Assembly (NCBI GenBank): GCA_027922465.2
Contig: BQMF02000369.1
Coordinates: 248,001-312,000 of the forward strand
Reading direction: 5' to 3'
Length of the DNA stretch: 64,000 nt
Source: Turritopsis dohrnii
Taxonomy: Eukaryota; Cnidaria; Hydrozoa; Anthoathecata; Oceaniidae
Shown here: positions 1 through 12,211 of the stretch, one piece after another
Position numbering within the stretch: the stretch's first letter is position 1
How the letters are laid out: every line of letters starts with the position of its first letter
Translations under genes and position numbers: made by a program
The notes under the pieces: model-generated
Seen by the model: the letters and a program-made list of their open reading frames with translations, nothing else
Databases searched by the model: none
What the model was told of the DNA's origin: nothing

Positions 1-421
1 CTAAATAGACTGATATCAGAAATAGCTCTTTATATTTGAACAATCAAACATTGATTTATTTATTTTTCTCAATCTCAGCCTGGCAGTGTTCTTTCGATGT
101 TCTTAGATTTTGGCCAAATCTCAGCCTGAATGTTCTTATAAACCAGGTTCTAATAAAAAAAACCGTGTACTTAACCAAATTTCGTCACATTCCTTTCAAT
201 GAACCTAAACCTAAGAAGTTTGCGAGATAAGCAAGATTCTCCTTAACAATTTGCGTTTTTCACAACATTTCACACTCAGTAAAATGAAAATTTCTAGTGA
301 GAATTAATCCCAGTAATCGATTTAGATGCCATTCTAGAGACTCTGGAAACCAAAATTTTTTTCGTCGCCCAACCATAGACATTTTTGTTTGGCCCCCACC
401 CCCTCACTTTGAAATCCATGG

Positions 422-422
<1 letters not shown>

Positions 423-452
<30 letters not shown>
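423..452. repeat. G30 homopolymer
   Basis: An uninterrupted run of 30 G follows 'atggc' in otherwise AT-rich DNA. It may be a true mononucleotide tract or an assembly or sequencing artefact. The exact length should not be trusted. Confidence 0.9.
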
Positions 453-505
453 CTCTCTTTAAAATCAGATTAAATTTGAGATTTGAGTGAAAATTAATAA
501 CTACA

Positions 506-960
506 CAGTGGAACCTAGCTAAAGCGGACACACCCCATAAAGCGGACACACCCCATAAAGCGGACACTTGTTAAAGCGGACACTCTTTTTGCAACAAATG
601 AACATTTCCTTTGCAAGCACTTTCTATAAGGCGGACACTTGCAAAATTAAATTGACAACAATTTTAAAATACGCTGATTTCGACAAGAACGTCCAAGGAT
701 CTGAGCCAAATTTCAATGAATTAGAGATCGATTGGCGAGTTGGAGCTAGAGAAGCTAGCATCAATGAAATCGAGCATTGTGAAAGTAATCAGGCAGGTGA
801 GAAAAATTCCAACGATGACGAGAGCAATGGCGAAATTGAGGAGCGGCACACAAGAAGAAAGCATGAAGTATGAGAAAGAGATAATGCGATGCTGTGGACA
901 AGCTAGAGAAAGACCTCTGAAACACCCCATGAGAGTTCGAGATATCGAGAGTCGACTGTA
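506..960. mobile_element. Degenerate pogo/Tigger-like DNA transposon debris
   Basis: The left edge reads CAGTGGAACC followed by several copies of 'aaagcggacac', a pattern typical of pogo/Tigger terminal repeats. The right edge (935-960) ends GAGAGTCGACTG then TA, a different pogo-type terminus. Between them a 101-codon open frame (568-873) reads through an acidic stretch with GSEPNFNELEIDW, which looks like a transposase-derived fragment but has no identifiable catalytic motif. The region probably joins remnants of two elements. A related CAGTGGAATC end lies near 18.3 kb and a related GTCGACTG element near 36.5 kb. Confidence 0.45.
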
Positions 961-3856
961 AAAGAGAAATCTCTTTTTGTATGCCACATTGGTCTTCTTT
1001 TATTCTTTATATCACAGTCTGTAGAAGAAGTTTTTTCTACAGTACAGACTGTTGCACAACTCAATATTTTTTTTGAATACCACATTACACGGATTTGGCG
1101 CTCTATTCTCAAGTTCTCGATCGGTGCACTGAGTCTAGTGAAAAAAAAAAAAAAAGAAAAAAAGTCTAGTGAAAAAATCGAGTCTAGTCTAAAGTTGTGT
1201 GGCTGTGTGGTGAGGTGACTGCGGTTGGTTGGTCTGCTCTGCATCTTGTTAGGTTATCCTGTCAACTATTTTCCCAATTACTTTTTTATGCAAAATTATT
1301 ATTTTCTCTATAAAGTCAACCTTGCGTTTCAATGATGTATCAGATTCTCCCCTTCTTAATTCACTTTTTTTTGAGGAAGGGTGTTTTTCTCATTTTTCTC
1401 AAAAAAAATCCTTTTATTTGTGTATATACATTATAATTTTAATTACCCATTGTTTCATATGCTCTTTACAGTTAAAACACGTAAATGTGGAAATATTGTG
1501 CTTGAAATAAATGTGTTTTATTTCGTTACACAAGTGACATTGTAAATGAATGTTCTTTTCTTAAGTTTATCAATGTTTCACAAGAAATTAGAGTGCCTGC
1601 TCCCCTTGCCGCTAGTTTGATGGCTTATTTCCTTCATTTAAAGATAACAAATCAAACAAAAGTTCTTGTTGTTTGAAAGTATATGCATTCAGCTATTGTT
1701 ATGGAAAGTTTCATGGCAAATACTTACTGATTTTTAGAAAAACTCTAACACCAGGTAGCGATCATCGTGAAAAATATTTAAAATGGCTTCTTCGAATAAT
1801 AAATGCTTCAAAATCCAGTGTCATAGATAATAGAACAGATCAATTCTTTGATATTTCTCTGCTGTCTTGAATGCTACAGCCTCTGAGATTTTATCCACAA
1901 AAACTGTTTTCTTGTATATAATAATAATAGTGTAGGTGAGTAAATCACCCAAAGTTTACAGTAAGGTAATTCCGTAACCAGGTGTCCTTTCTCCGCTGTA
2001 GCAACAATAATTGTTCTTGTTAGCACTGATTTCAGCTTGATTATTCAAGCAGTTAAATCACAAACATTCAATTAGCAGCTAATCCGTGTTGATAATATCA
2101 CCCATAGATTCATCATTCAAGAAACATGAGTGAAATTTCTTTCGTAAAACGTTTCACCCAAAAGACGTATATTGTCATTATTTTTATTTCATTTACATGT
2201 GACAGAGTTTGAATAAGCCATTCGCAATTTGCGATCGCACTTTGACGTTTTGCGAGTGCTCTTTTACATTTTTTCTGAAAATTGCGAATGGTCAATAATG
2301 TTTTACAACTCTTAATTTTGCATACTTTATAAAATAGGAAGTTTTAAAACACAACTAAAGGCTGTAATTCACCTTCATTTTTTAATGATTATTGAAAAAA
2401 TGAAAATATATTCGATAAAAAATTTCATTTTTTGTTTATCATTTTCAATGATCATTAAAATTGAATATTTGAATATGTTCAAACTTTTCCTTATTTCATG
2501 ATCTTTCTTTTGAAATTGAGAGACTCCATTGAATTTGAAATGGCGCCAAATAAACAACAGTCTTCTCATCATGAGGTGCGCGGTCTCGCTATGATGCTCC
2601 TAGAGTCAGTTAATACGCGCTTTTAATCACGCATGTAGATACTATTTAAAAACATGCTCAACTTATATTAGTTTTTGTGCTCAATTGACAACGAAGGATA
2701 ACTTAGGTATATTAAGTTATTCATCAATTTGCTGTTGCTAGGGAGAACGACCACTGTTCCTAAGGTAATTTTGAATTTTCCTTCATTATACGAATTCATT
2801 TCTTCATCTAATGAAAGAATATGAAAACGGAAGTGGTACTCCCTTCACATGCAATTCCAGACAGTTCCGTCAAATTTGACAAGCTAGGTATTTTTTCAGA
2901 TGTACATACCAAATTTGTTATTTCAATCTAGCATTATAAAAATATATTACAAAAATTTAATTCTATAGATATTTCCCTATTTTAACTTCATCCATCGTCA
3001 CATTTTTCAACAACTTTTAAAAATGAAAGGCAAACTAACATGTTGGTTTTAGCCAATCTACAAGGAACAAAGTGGAAATACTTTCTGGCCTCCTTTAGAC
3101 ACATAATTTGAGCCACCCCATCTTAGAAAAAGCTTCCAATGGCCCTGAGAAAACAATGATTTTAGAAGGGATAGCTACCCAAAATGCCTGAAAATTTTTC
3201 TTCAGGTGGAACATGAATTGCCATCAGAGAACCCTTTAAGTTGGTTTGTTTGTCCAAACCTGTTCTGGCAACAGCTTTGAGCGCCTGGAAAAATTTGCGA
3301 GGAGATCCAATGATCATAAGCAACAACTATATGTTGTACTTGATGTTTCTATGTAACAAGAATATCTCTTCATCTAAATTATGAAGACTAAAATTCTTTA
3401 GAACTTTGAGATTTGCAGCATACAAACAATTACCTGGTGGATACGCAATACACTTGGTAAAGGTATACGTAAAGTTATTCCACCATGTGCTTTATGGGCG
3501 ATAAGGTACACCTTCCTAGGGATTTATGTGTCGTTCATGGAAAGCAAAACATCAGCGGCGTTCATTAGAACCAGATTCCAATCACAGAAACTAAAATATC
3601 ATCATTATTAAAGTTCATGTATATATTTATAGCTATTGACTATTAACTGTTCAAATGCAGCTGTTTGCTGGGGCAAAACTTCTTGTATAGAGAACATAAA
3701 AATTGAAAAAATAAAAATAAAACAATGTATTTTAGTGAGTTTTTTTTAATGAAGTGAAGGTTTATTAAAAAACTTTCTTTATGTAAAAAGATTTTTTCTG
3801 CACGGTGTGACATCACTTTATCATTCATAATGAACATCTCCTTTAACTTTATCTTT
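961..3856. other. Intergenic DNA without a supported gene
   Basis: About 2.9 kb of AT-rich sequence. Open frames are short (60-113 codons), overlap on both strands and show no domain or plausible splice context. A-rich and T-rich simple tracts occur, for example near 1140-1165. I see no RNA gene or terminal-repeat element here. Confidence 0.5.
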
Positions 3857-4338
3857 TCTATATATTAATAGCCGATTCTCTGTTTGTCTGTTTGTTTGTA
3901 AGTCACGCAAAATGGTAGATTGAGTTGTGAGCGAAATTATTTCTTTTTTTGTGTGCGACGGGAGTTCGAAACAAATACATTGCAACCCCAATCGAACGTG
4001 ACTTTTTTTGGCTGATGAACTAATAGGAATAACGTTTTGTTTTTATTATTACTGTTAGTTTTATATTCCAGGTTGACTTGGCTTTGAAAACAATACATCA
4101 ACTAAATACAAAGAAACTAACTGATTAAACATTTTGGACAAAAAGCAGCAGTGGCAGAACGTGGGAGCATGTTCGGTTTGCCAGTGTATCCTAACGCTTG
4201 CCTGACTGTCTGAGACGGGTGAACTTTTTTTTTGACCAATCAAAATGTTTAAAAACCGATAGGTAAAAAAAGAGTATCATAAAACAAAATGTTTTTTTTT
4301 GCTTTTCTTTTAATTTTAATTTCTTTTTTGGCGGCTAG
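3857..4338 (+). mobile_element. Helitron-like non-autonomous element, copy 1
   Basis: It begins TCTATATATTAATAGCC, followed by CTGTTTGTCTGTTTGTTTG, and ends GGCGGCTAGT, so the limits are TC...CTAG. The same start and end occur in the copy at 55903-56429, where a GC hairpin precedes CTAG. There is no coding capacity. TC...CTAG with a 3' hairpin is the Helitron signature. Here the base before the element is T rather than the usual A. Confidence 0.5.
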
Positions 4339-4339
4339 T

Positions 4340-4617
4340 ATATATATAATAGCGAGTGTACATATCACTTTTATATTAGTGAGTGATATATTTAGTTTTA
4401 ATTTAGGGTCAACGTCTTCTTAGTTGTGCGTAAAACCATGCAGAGGCAAGATCGTTTTTTTAAAGATTATTATATAGTAGCATGTGGCATGATGTCAGGG
4501 CTTTTTTGTGATCACGGGAGAATCATTGCATTGCATCCCAAATCGAACGCAACGTTCAACGGGAATATCTCGAGAACCAAAAAATTTTACCTGGGTTATA
4601 TATATATATAAGTGAAA
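4340..4617 (+). mobile_element. Helitron-like repeat, truncated second copy
   Basis: It directly follows copy 1 and begins 'tatatatataatagcgagtg'. It shares 'tatcacttttat', 'gtgatatatttagtttta' and a 'gatcacgggagaatcattgcattgcatcc' type block (positions about 4508-4540) with repeats at 28383-28720 (+) and 44190-44722 (-). It is non-coding and looks like a tandem or secondary insertion of the same family. Confidence 0.45.
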
Positions 4618-4899
4618 AAAACTCATTTTTCAGTATATATCTAAAAGAATTAACAAATTTTGAACGAAAAGAGTATTTTCGAAAATTCAAGTTTTTTTCT
4701 AACTTTTCAAAGCATTACAAGTTAAAATGAAAAAATAAGAAGTGAATGATTAAACCAAATTTCCCCTTTAACAAAAGAAAATTTTATCTATTTAGATTCA
4801 ACAGTTTTACAATATGATCAATTTAGCTTTACAACATTCTAAATAGGAAATGGCTTTCATTTATATGGTGTTCTTGAGATACTGTTGACCATTTCAAAC

Positions 4900-7800
4900 A
4901 TGATCTGCCGCAGACGACTTTCAAGAAATCCATATGTAATTCTTTTAACACTGAGCTTCTTTGTTGGGGTGGTGATATTTTTAAAAACAGGAAATGATAG
5001 ATTGCAAAAGCCTGATGACATATCAATGCCAGACTTAAGCCATTCGCTAGTTGATGCTCCCATTATGGATGAAGCATCCAAAGAAGAACTTGTGCGACTT
5101 CAATCTTTTAACTTAAAGGATGAAAAGCAAGATATATCAGAAGAAAACAACCTACTTGAAAGAGAAGAACTGATAAGAAAATATAATGAGACTTTGCGAC
5201 AACAAGAAGAAGAAAATGATCCATTTAAGCCACACAAAGAGACAAGTTATGTGGACTTCATAAACTTTCATCCAGACTTTGAGGACACTGATTATAGTGC
5301 TGCTGATTTACGATCAGTTGTGAATGATTTAAATGCAAGGCAGATTGTTTACAACTCTGAAAAGTTTTCAAGTTTACCAGAAGATCATCCTGTGATTGTA
5401 ATACAAGTGCATAAAAGAATAGAGTATTTCAAAGAGTTATTAGACTCACTGCAAAAAACTCGAGGAATAGAAAATTCAATTATAGTTATCAGTCATGATT
5501 TTTATTCTGACACAATGAATGCGCTTATAAGACTGATCCACTTTGCTAAGGTATAAAACAATTTTGTTTTTAACTCATGGAATCATGCATCTTGTTTTGT
5601 AAACATTTTTGCTTGTTGATGCTGAACTTTTTCTTGGCATTATTTATGTGCAGCAATTGTGTAGTGGTTATTACCTTTAAGTGCGACTGCTGCGACCAGT
5701 CATGTCGTATCTCAATACTCCACTCTGATGCACTTTAAAAGCAGCGTATCAGTCCACCAGGAGCCATTGATTGCCTGCACGCTGGCTTCTGGGCAAGAAA
5801 AGAGCAATGCTATACGTACTTCTGGCAGTAAATCAACTACTTGTTGCAAGTCGGCAGGTGGAAGAGCCAACTGTTACGAATGGAACCCCAAGGACTAAAA
5901 CTCCTAGTTATGTGTCGAGTATAGACTTCTTTTTTCCCATAGGTCATTCAAATCTTCTTTCCATTTTCATTGCAACTATATCCTGATAGATACCCTGGCC
6001 AAAGCAAAGACGATTGCCCAAGAGATATTAAAAAAACTGAGTAAAGAATTTCATAAAACATTTTTTATCGAAATCTTTGAATTCATTTTTTAAAATTTTT
6101 GTATTATTGTTTATAGGGCAATAAAATCTGGTTGTATCAACGCTGAACACCCAGATAAATATGGGCACTACAGAGAAGCCCATATAACAATGACGAAACA
6201 CCACTGGTGGTGGAAGGTCAGTCAAACATTAAAGTAATGCCTTCTTCTTTTTTTATCATAACCATATCAAAACTAAACTAAAGCTGCAAACTAATTTCAG
6301 ATCAATACTGTGTTTGACAAATTGGATGCTACTAGCAATCATAGAGGGCCGTTCATCTTCATGGAAGAAGATCACTATGTTGCACCCAGTTTTTATGAGG
6401 CGTTGATGGCTTTACATGAATTGAAACAAACGTGAGTGTACTATACACATCAATAATATTGTACAACCAAAGGACTTGAAACTGAAATAGTGTGCACAAG
6501 TGTCTATAACGTTTTATAAGAAAGTCACTTTTTTGTTTGAAAGGAGATGAGATGAACCATGACCAAAATTTCAAGTGTAAGCTTTCCAAGAACATGTCAC
6601 AAGAGATTTAATTATTAAGTCATACTTTCTAATTATATCTCTTTTTGTGATAATGGTGCATTATTATTCTTGTACCAAATGATGATTTTGACCCTGGCCT
6701 TTTTGAAATCTCAGATTCAAGTACCTTTTCCTATAGGTCATGGCCAAGTGACAGTCTCTCTGGGTACATAGATGTAAATTAATCATTCTTCATTGATCAT
6801 TTTCGGAAATAAGCCCTTGAATCCTAGAAAACTTGAAGTCAAAATCACAGCAATAATCCAAAAAAATATTTTTTACAATTTACATAGTGTATCATCAAAG
6901 TATCAGCAATGTAGATTCCTTAAACGATTTGGTTTTCCTATGACCATATAAAAACCAAAGATTTCGTTGTTATTTTAGCGACAGTCGCTGTACAGACTCT
7001 TGTGACATATTGACATTGGGTTCCTACAACAATAAAGACAACTATCAGTTTGATGGCACTAAGGTATTTATCGTTACAAAAGATGAAGTTGGAAAATTTC
7101 CAACTTTATTTCAACATTTTATATAATTTCGTGTAAAATGAAACACATTTTGCCTGGCTTGATTTCAATCAAAATGACAGTAACAAAAGTTCATTTCAGG
7201 GTTTCCATTGTAAAAAGCCTTCACTTTATCTATCACGATCCAAACTTCATGTATTTAGTTGAAATGAAAAACCCCCCATGAAGCTACAACCCTCCACGAA
7301 ATATATTGGGAAAACTTAAAAAAAATGGTTTTAAAAGGGAAAATGCCCCTGCAAGTTGAGATGACAGATTGATCCAAGACTTCATTTTCGTACACATTGT
7401 TTCTCTGCATTACCTTTCATATTGCTTGATGAATTCATAGGTGATCTATAGCAACTGGTTGTCTTCACAACATAACATGGGTATGGCTATGTATCGAGAC
7501 ACCTGGGAAAAGATCAAGAAATGCTCCGAAGTAAGTAATGAACCTTTCATCCGCAATAATGCAATTCTGCCTTGAAAAAGTGTTTTTGAGAAGTGACAGA
7601 AAATGTCTTTCATGGAAATGCAGTGATATAGATCATAACTTCGGATTATACAGCTTCATCATATTAACAGATACGTGTAAAGGAAGCCTTATAAATAGAC
7701 GGGACTTGTTTGAAGAGAAAGTTTTCTTTCGTTTGTAAAGACTATTTGCATGTCCATTAATTCATCCGTTAAAATCTCACTAACTCAAACAAAATCTACG

Positions 7801-9249
7801 GCACCGATTCAACGACAGTAAGTAGCTCTGTTCATCTCGTTCGTGACGTCATCTCGTACAGTTTTGATCTTCAACTGATAAAAATGAAGCCTTTAGAACT
7901 CCCGTACAAAATCTGTACGTTTTGCAAATTCTCTGCAACTTTTGAATTCTACGACGCACTGTTAAGCGTAACGACCATAGAGGGAAATTTGCTGTCAGGT
8001 GTCAGAAAGTTTCTAGTATCTATTCAAACGCCCAGAGGAGAATTTTGTTTGCGTTGTCACCAGACTCTCATGAACTACACTTATCCATTTCATTTTAAGG
8101 TATTCTGTACATTTGATGATTACAATTGGGACTGGACACTAATGCATATTAGTAAAACGTGCATGGATAAGAGGCTGACCGTTCTTGTTTACGAAATAGC
8201 CAGAATGTTTCATATTGGAGACTGGTGAGTTCATGTAAAATCTCATGAAGTTTGCAAGCCTTAAAGGTTTTCGCCAGTATTTCGAAGTTAAACTTTCGTT
8301 TTAATATTGCATGAAACCGAGGTGATGGTCTCACTTTCTATGCGATAACCAGAATTACCATGTGTTCCACATCAATTTTTACTTAAAATTCACCTTTATG
8401 CACATCCCAGGACAAGCTCGTTTCGCCGTATCACGTCTCATCAGCTGGGCTAGTGTTGGGTTTGAACCTTGCGACTCCAAGGTTGATGTTATACCCATTA
8501 CGTAAATGTAAATTTTGGATATACTGAAATATTATTATGACACTAACTAGGCCATGGTTTGATCGTGTTTCACATGTTCACTTTATATCTATCTAATAAA
8601 TCATCTATCGCCTCGTTTCGAAACTTTTTTGAATATTATCCACTTCACCTTTTTAAAACATTCCGCTTTTCCTCTACATTCTTTTTTCGTACGGAGAAAC
8701 CTTTTTTACAATCAAAATGTAAAGTTACGCATGCGCTGTGTTTTTAAAACCGTCCGGAAAAGGAGTCGTTAGATATGTATAAATTATGAAAAGTTTTATT
8801 GACTGAAATAATACACCGTTCATGAATTACGTCACAGCAAGCAACGCCTCGTTTTCAAACTGAATATTAATGATGTCTGTGCTGTTTACAAAGAGAAACA
8901 ACACCTCAGTGAAGAAGGTTGTCACGAAATTCTTTTTTAAAGGTTAAGCACGTAAGGTACGTAACGACAAGATGTTGCGGTCGAAAGTAAAATTGTCTAT
9001 GAACTGTTTCTATTTAGTGGTCTGCATCATACGAAAGCTTGTGGCGACGCCAAAAGTTCGTTGAAAAAAGTCAAGAGAATTATCGATCGAAATCGAGACT
9101 TTTTGTTTACTGATAAAGTGAATTTGTTTTCCTCTATATCTTCTATTCCAAACTTTAAGGAGAACGGAGGTTGGGGCGATGTGAGAGATCACGAATTATG
9201 CCATTCGTTCGTAAAAACAGACGGCCGCATACTGAAGAAGCGCAGGTAG
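4900..9249 (+). CDS. MGAT2: Alpha-1,6-mannosyl-glycoprotein 2-beta-N-acetylglucosaminyltransferase (GlcNAc-T II)
   Basis: Golgi enzyme that adds GlcNAc in beta-1,2 linkage to the alpha-1,6 mannose arm of N-glycans, the step that commits them to complex type. Eight exons with consistent phase: 4900-5550, 5943-6040, 6117-6216, 6301-6431, 6979-7063, 7441-7530, 8100-8224, 9018-9249, giving 503 residues (human about 447; the extra length is in the stem). The start is the first ATG after an in-frame stop at 4840. Residues about 10-30 form a single type II signal anchor (NPYVILLTLSFFVGVVIFLK), followed by a charged stem. Family hallmarks in order: VIQVHKR, SHDFYS, GQSKDDCPRD, YGHYREAHITMTKHHWWWK, the metal-binding EED (about E305-D307 in MEEDHY), QHNMGMA, FCTFDDYNWDWTL, FHIGDCGLHH and GGWGDVRDHELC. 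All introns are GT/AG. No catalytic residue looks lost. Confidence 0.96.
5640..5775 (+). repeat. tRNA-derived SINE-like fragment in MGAT2 intron 1
   Basis: Contains 'gtgtagtggttattacct' then 'aagtgcgactgctgcgacc'. A close relative, 'gtgtagtggtaaatacct' then 'gagtgcgaccctgtgacc', lies on the minus strand at about 16395-16435. The GTGTAGTGG core resembles a pol III A box. Too degenerate to be a functional tRNA gene. Confidence 0.4.
7884..8099 (+). other. Intronic open frame with paired CxxC motifs
   Basis: Within MGAT2 intron 6, an ATG at 7884 opens a frame with CTFC near its start and CLRC about 45 residues later, followed by HQTLMNYTYPF. Two CxxC pairs at this spacing, the second followed by a leucine/phenylalanine helix, recall ZAD-type treble-clef domains. 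The frame runs into exon 7 (8100) only because the intron end happens to be open. It may be a decayed exon of another gene, an alternative exon, or chance. Confidence 0.25.
8400..8525 (-). repeat. tRNA-like SINE fragment in MGAT2 intron 7
   Basis: Read on the minus strand, 'ggtataacatcaaccttgg' precedes AAGGTTCAAACCC, which matches the pol III B-box pattern GGTTCAANNC. It is followed by 'cagctgatgagacgtgatacg' and 'aacgagcttgtcctggg'. No clover-leaf acceptor stem can be built, so this is a SINE-type remnant, not a tRNA gene. Confidence 0.35.
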
Positions 9250-10281
9250 CAGTAGCCTTGTAATACTGTAGAATTTTAAAGATTTGAAATTAGATTAGAT
9301 TTTTTTTGAATTTTTAATATCAAAAAACTTTTTTCGCTGAGATGAGAAAATCCGGTCTTACTTTGTCTAGCCAGAGGTATATTTTTAGTGGATGATTTTT
9401 CCAGTTCTTATTGAAGTTCTGAGATGTCCATGAATAATACTGTCGTTTTGTAGGATTATGACGTTTTGAACCAATGAAACCCAATTCTTTGTGCTAAAGT
9501 GTGATTAGCTACACAAAAGCTCAAAGAGGTGGGAGGAAAAATATCGGATTTTTTCGGATTGGCGTCTTATGACTAAAAGGGGATATGGGCTTTTAGGGTA
9601 GGGTTAGAGTTTTGCATCTTGAATGTCGGAAACATGCTTTCATTGAAATGTATTTTGTAGCTTTGGGTAACACTTTGCATGTATGTGTATATCTATCCGT
9701 GTGTATATATTTTTAGGAAGAATATAATCTTCAATGTTAGTTTGTTACAGTCTTGGATCCCCTGTGTTGTGCTGCTCGACCCAATCTCCCTGTTTAATTT
9801 TCCCTGAACGACTCATGTGAAAAATAAAATGGAGCTAAGTGAATTGCTTTTCTGCTGACAAACTCAGAAACAGATTCAATTTTGTAAAAGTTATATAACA
9901 AATGTGTGTGCTCTAACTCTTTGCTATAACATTACTGATATTGCCACTTTAATGTCTATGGAAGGTTACTATGGAAACTTCCATTCACCGCTCATCTGAT
10001 TGGCTAATTTGGGTCACACAAGAAAATTTATCAATTTACAGTTTTTACAATTTTGCATTTATGAATTGGATTTGGTGGGAATATGATTTTCCTATTTTTG
10101 AAATAATATGATAGAGTACAAGGTATAATGTAATATAATATAATATAATATTCTGTAGTTTAATGTAATTTAATATTATATAATAATAGTATAACAACTC
10201 GTACGAAGGTCTAGTTTGCTTGTAATCTGCTAGTGGAAATTCATAGCCTTTATAAAAATTATTTTTCATAAAATAGATAAG

Positions 10282-10365
10282 AAATAGATAAGATTCATAT
10301 ATCATTATATATTATATTATATATATATTATTTAATCATTACTGATATATGAATCTTATCTATTT
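10282..10365. repeat. 22-bp perfect inverted repeat around an AT loop
   Basis: The left arm (10282-10303, AAATAGATAAGATTCATATATC) is the exact reverse complement of 10344-10365. They are separated by about 40 nt of TA-rich sequence, so the region can fold into a strong cruciform or hairpin. It may be a solo foldback MITE. Confidence 0.7.
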
Positions 10366-11391
10366 CGGGACTAGACATCACACTGAGAATGTAGTATATC
10401 CCATATCAATATAGTGTGTTAAATGAAATGCTGCATCTGTTTCCTTTAATGTTAGATGTTATGTGATGTTGGAGGGCATCAAACAGTTGAAAAATCCTTT
10501 TAAATTTACCAGACGTCAAAATACCAATCATTTCGTATTTTCATCAATATTGGATCACATCGTCACAATACTATATTTAATAGACTAAACGGAATCACTA
10601 TCACAAACTAGCAGGACTCGTATTTTCTCGCGTTTTCCACAGACAAGTTGAAATTGTTGAAACTGTAAGAGACATTGGCATTATTTTTCATAATCTAAAC
10701 TTTCACAGGTTGTACGTGCATAGCACGAGACTCAGAGCCATTTACTTTGTTTAAAATGTTTAGTTCACTTGTATATGTACGGTTGAAAGGTACTCATTTA
10801 ATTAATAAATTTTGCTCTGGAATTCATTGAGCACTCTGAAACAACTTTTCAATAAAATCGTGTAAACTTTTTCAGATAAATATGCAGCATACTTTTACCC
10901 TGCTTTCAAGCCCATGGGTAAAAAAAAAATAAGTATCCAAAATTCTCCAATATGACACCAAAAAGGATAATATGCACCAAAAAAATGGGAAATAGATCGT
11001 CAAATAAATAGGAGAGAGAAGTATGACGCTACTTTTTCATTTTCAAACTCAGCATACCAATATCCTACACCACTTCAATATCATAATCGTCCAAAGGCGA
11101 CAAAATTCAAGAGGAAATGGACTGGAAGTCCCTGGGCTACACAAAGTTAAGGGCCCACATGTGTCCACAGAAAAAGGGCATTTGCTAAATAAAGATTATT
11201 TAAGAAGGAAGGCCTGTAAATTTTCCATTTATTGAAAAAGTGATGCACCTGAATGATTTGGTATTTTGTAGAAAATGGGGTACGTATTTACGCCCACGGG
11301 CTTGAATCCGAGGGGATAGGGGAGGGGCTTAAAAACGGGGTGATAAGGTATAATTCATCAAACAATTCCAGGGACATCAAAACGTTACGGT

Positions 11392-11613
11392 TCAAAATTT
11401 GTGTCGGTTATTAAGGGTTGGGTTCAAGCTATACCTCATTTTTACAAACTCTGCTATAAGGGTTTTATTTGAAGATTTGAAGTTATTAGATGAATTATCG
11501 GCTACATGTTTATCTTTATCTGTAAAAGGCTTTCTAAAAACCGACCTTGTTAACGCCATGAAAATTAACGCCAGGGCGTTATAAAGAACAACACGGTAAT
11601 CAAAAAGAGACAT
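11392..11613 (-). CDS. Hypothetical small membrane protein (73 aa)
   Basis: ATG at 11613 opens MSLFDYRVVLYNALALIFMALTRS, a short N-terminus and one hydrophobic segment (about residues 7-21). A hydrophilic tail containing FRKPFTDKDKHVADNSSNN follows, then a stop at 11392. No family is recognised. The composition is protein-like, but a 73-codon frame in AT-rich DNA can occur by chance, and the opposite strand is also open over part of it. Confidence 0.2.
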   Translation of the reverse strand: MSLFDYRVVLYNALALIFMALTRSVFRKPFTDKDKHVADNSSNNFKSSNKTLIAEFVKMRYSLNPTLNNRHKF

Positions 11614-11641
11614 CTTTTTCAAGATAGGAAATTTCTCATAG

Positions 11642-11929
11642 AATTTCGTGTATCCTAATTGTCACTCATTCAAGACTGGTGCTCAATGTTGTTACTCCAC
11701 AAATAATTTAATCTCAATTGTGACGAACGCGTGGAAAGGTTTAGAAAAGCGGGGATTAAAAAAGAACACAAAATTAACTGAGACGCTAATATATGAATTC
11801 AAGAAAATAAGAGGCTATTTGGAAATTCTTTATGATAATGTAAAATATAAGTTGTCTGTTCGATTTGTGGTGATTCTCAATAGCTTGTACTATACTTTCG
11901 TATCAGATATGTGTGGAAATTTAGAATAG
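11642..11929 (+). CDS. Hypothetical coding exon, no in-frame ATG at its start
   Basis: An open frame follows an acceptor-like 'tttctcatag' at 11640. It contains CHSFKTGAQCC, then NAWKGLEKRGLKKNTKL, then TETLIYEFKKIRGYLEIL, and stops at 11929. The amphipathic, lysine-rich composition is protein-like, but no family is recognised and no upstream exon could be identified. It would start about 30 bp from the divergent frame at 11613. Confidence 0.2.
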   Translation, partial: NFVYPNCHSFKTGAQCCYSTNNLISIVTNAWKGLEKRGLKKNTKLTETLIYEFKKIRGYLEILYDNVKYKLSVRFVVILNSLYYTFVSDMCGNLE

Positions 11930-12083
11930 AATTTATTTGTTTTCCGTTATCTTTTATTTGTTTTTATCAATTTATCCGAATTTTCTGATAATTTCTTGCT
12001 AAAGATAGTTGAAACCACGCCAGCTGCATTTTTCAACCAACTTTTGTTCTTGTAAACGAGAATATTTGAAGGACCACGCACCC

Positions 12084-12133
12084 GAGACCCTCAGTCAAAC
12101 CACATCCAGAGACCCTCAGTCAAACCACATCTT
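12084..12133. repeat. 25-bp tandem duplication
   Basis: Two adjacent copies of GAGACCCTCAGTCAAACCAC plus 5 bp lie just downstream of the GPCR stop codon, in its likely 3' UTR. Confidence 0.85.
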
Positions 12134-12211
12134 CTTGTTAGTTCTTTTTTGTTGCTTTTTCTGTTTGCGTTTTTCTTTTAAATAATCATTTCGTTAATGA
12201 TGATCTTGGTA

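Larger units (their letters stand above)
9250..12211. other. Intergenic region between MGAT2 and the GPCR gene
   Basis: Mostly AT-rich non-coding DNA. It holds the MGAT2 3' UTR (AATAAA-like 'aaaaataaaatgg' near 9820), a TATAA-rich tract at 10110-10190, a 22-bp inverted repeat (10282-10365), two head-to-head short open frames around 11.4-11.9 kb, and a 25-bp tandem duplication at 12084-12133. No established gene was recognised. Confidence 0.5.

Noticed and set aside
334..567. Minus-strand frame with proline run
   Set aside because: Produced by reading through the G30 homopolymer and the Tigger-like repeats.
4885..4899. Upstream TTG-started extension of MGAT2
   Set aside because: The first ATG in frame is at 4900; TTG starts are not expected in animals, and 4900 gives a normal type II anchor.
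8435..8480. tRNA gene on the minus strand
   Set aside because: A B-box-like GGTTCAAACC is present, but no acceptor stem or anticodon arm can be formed.
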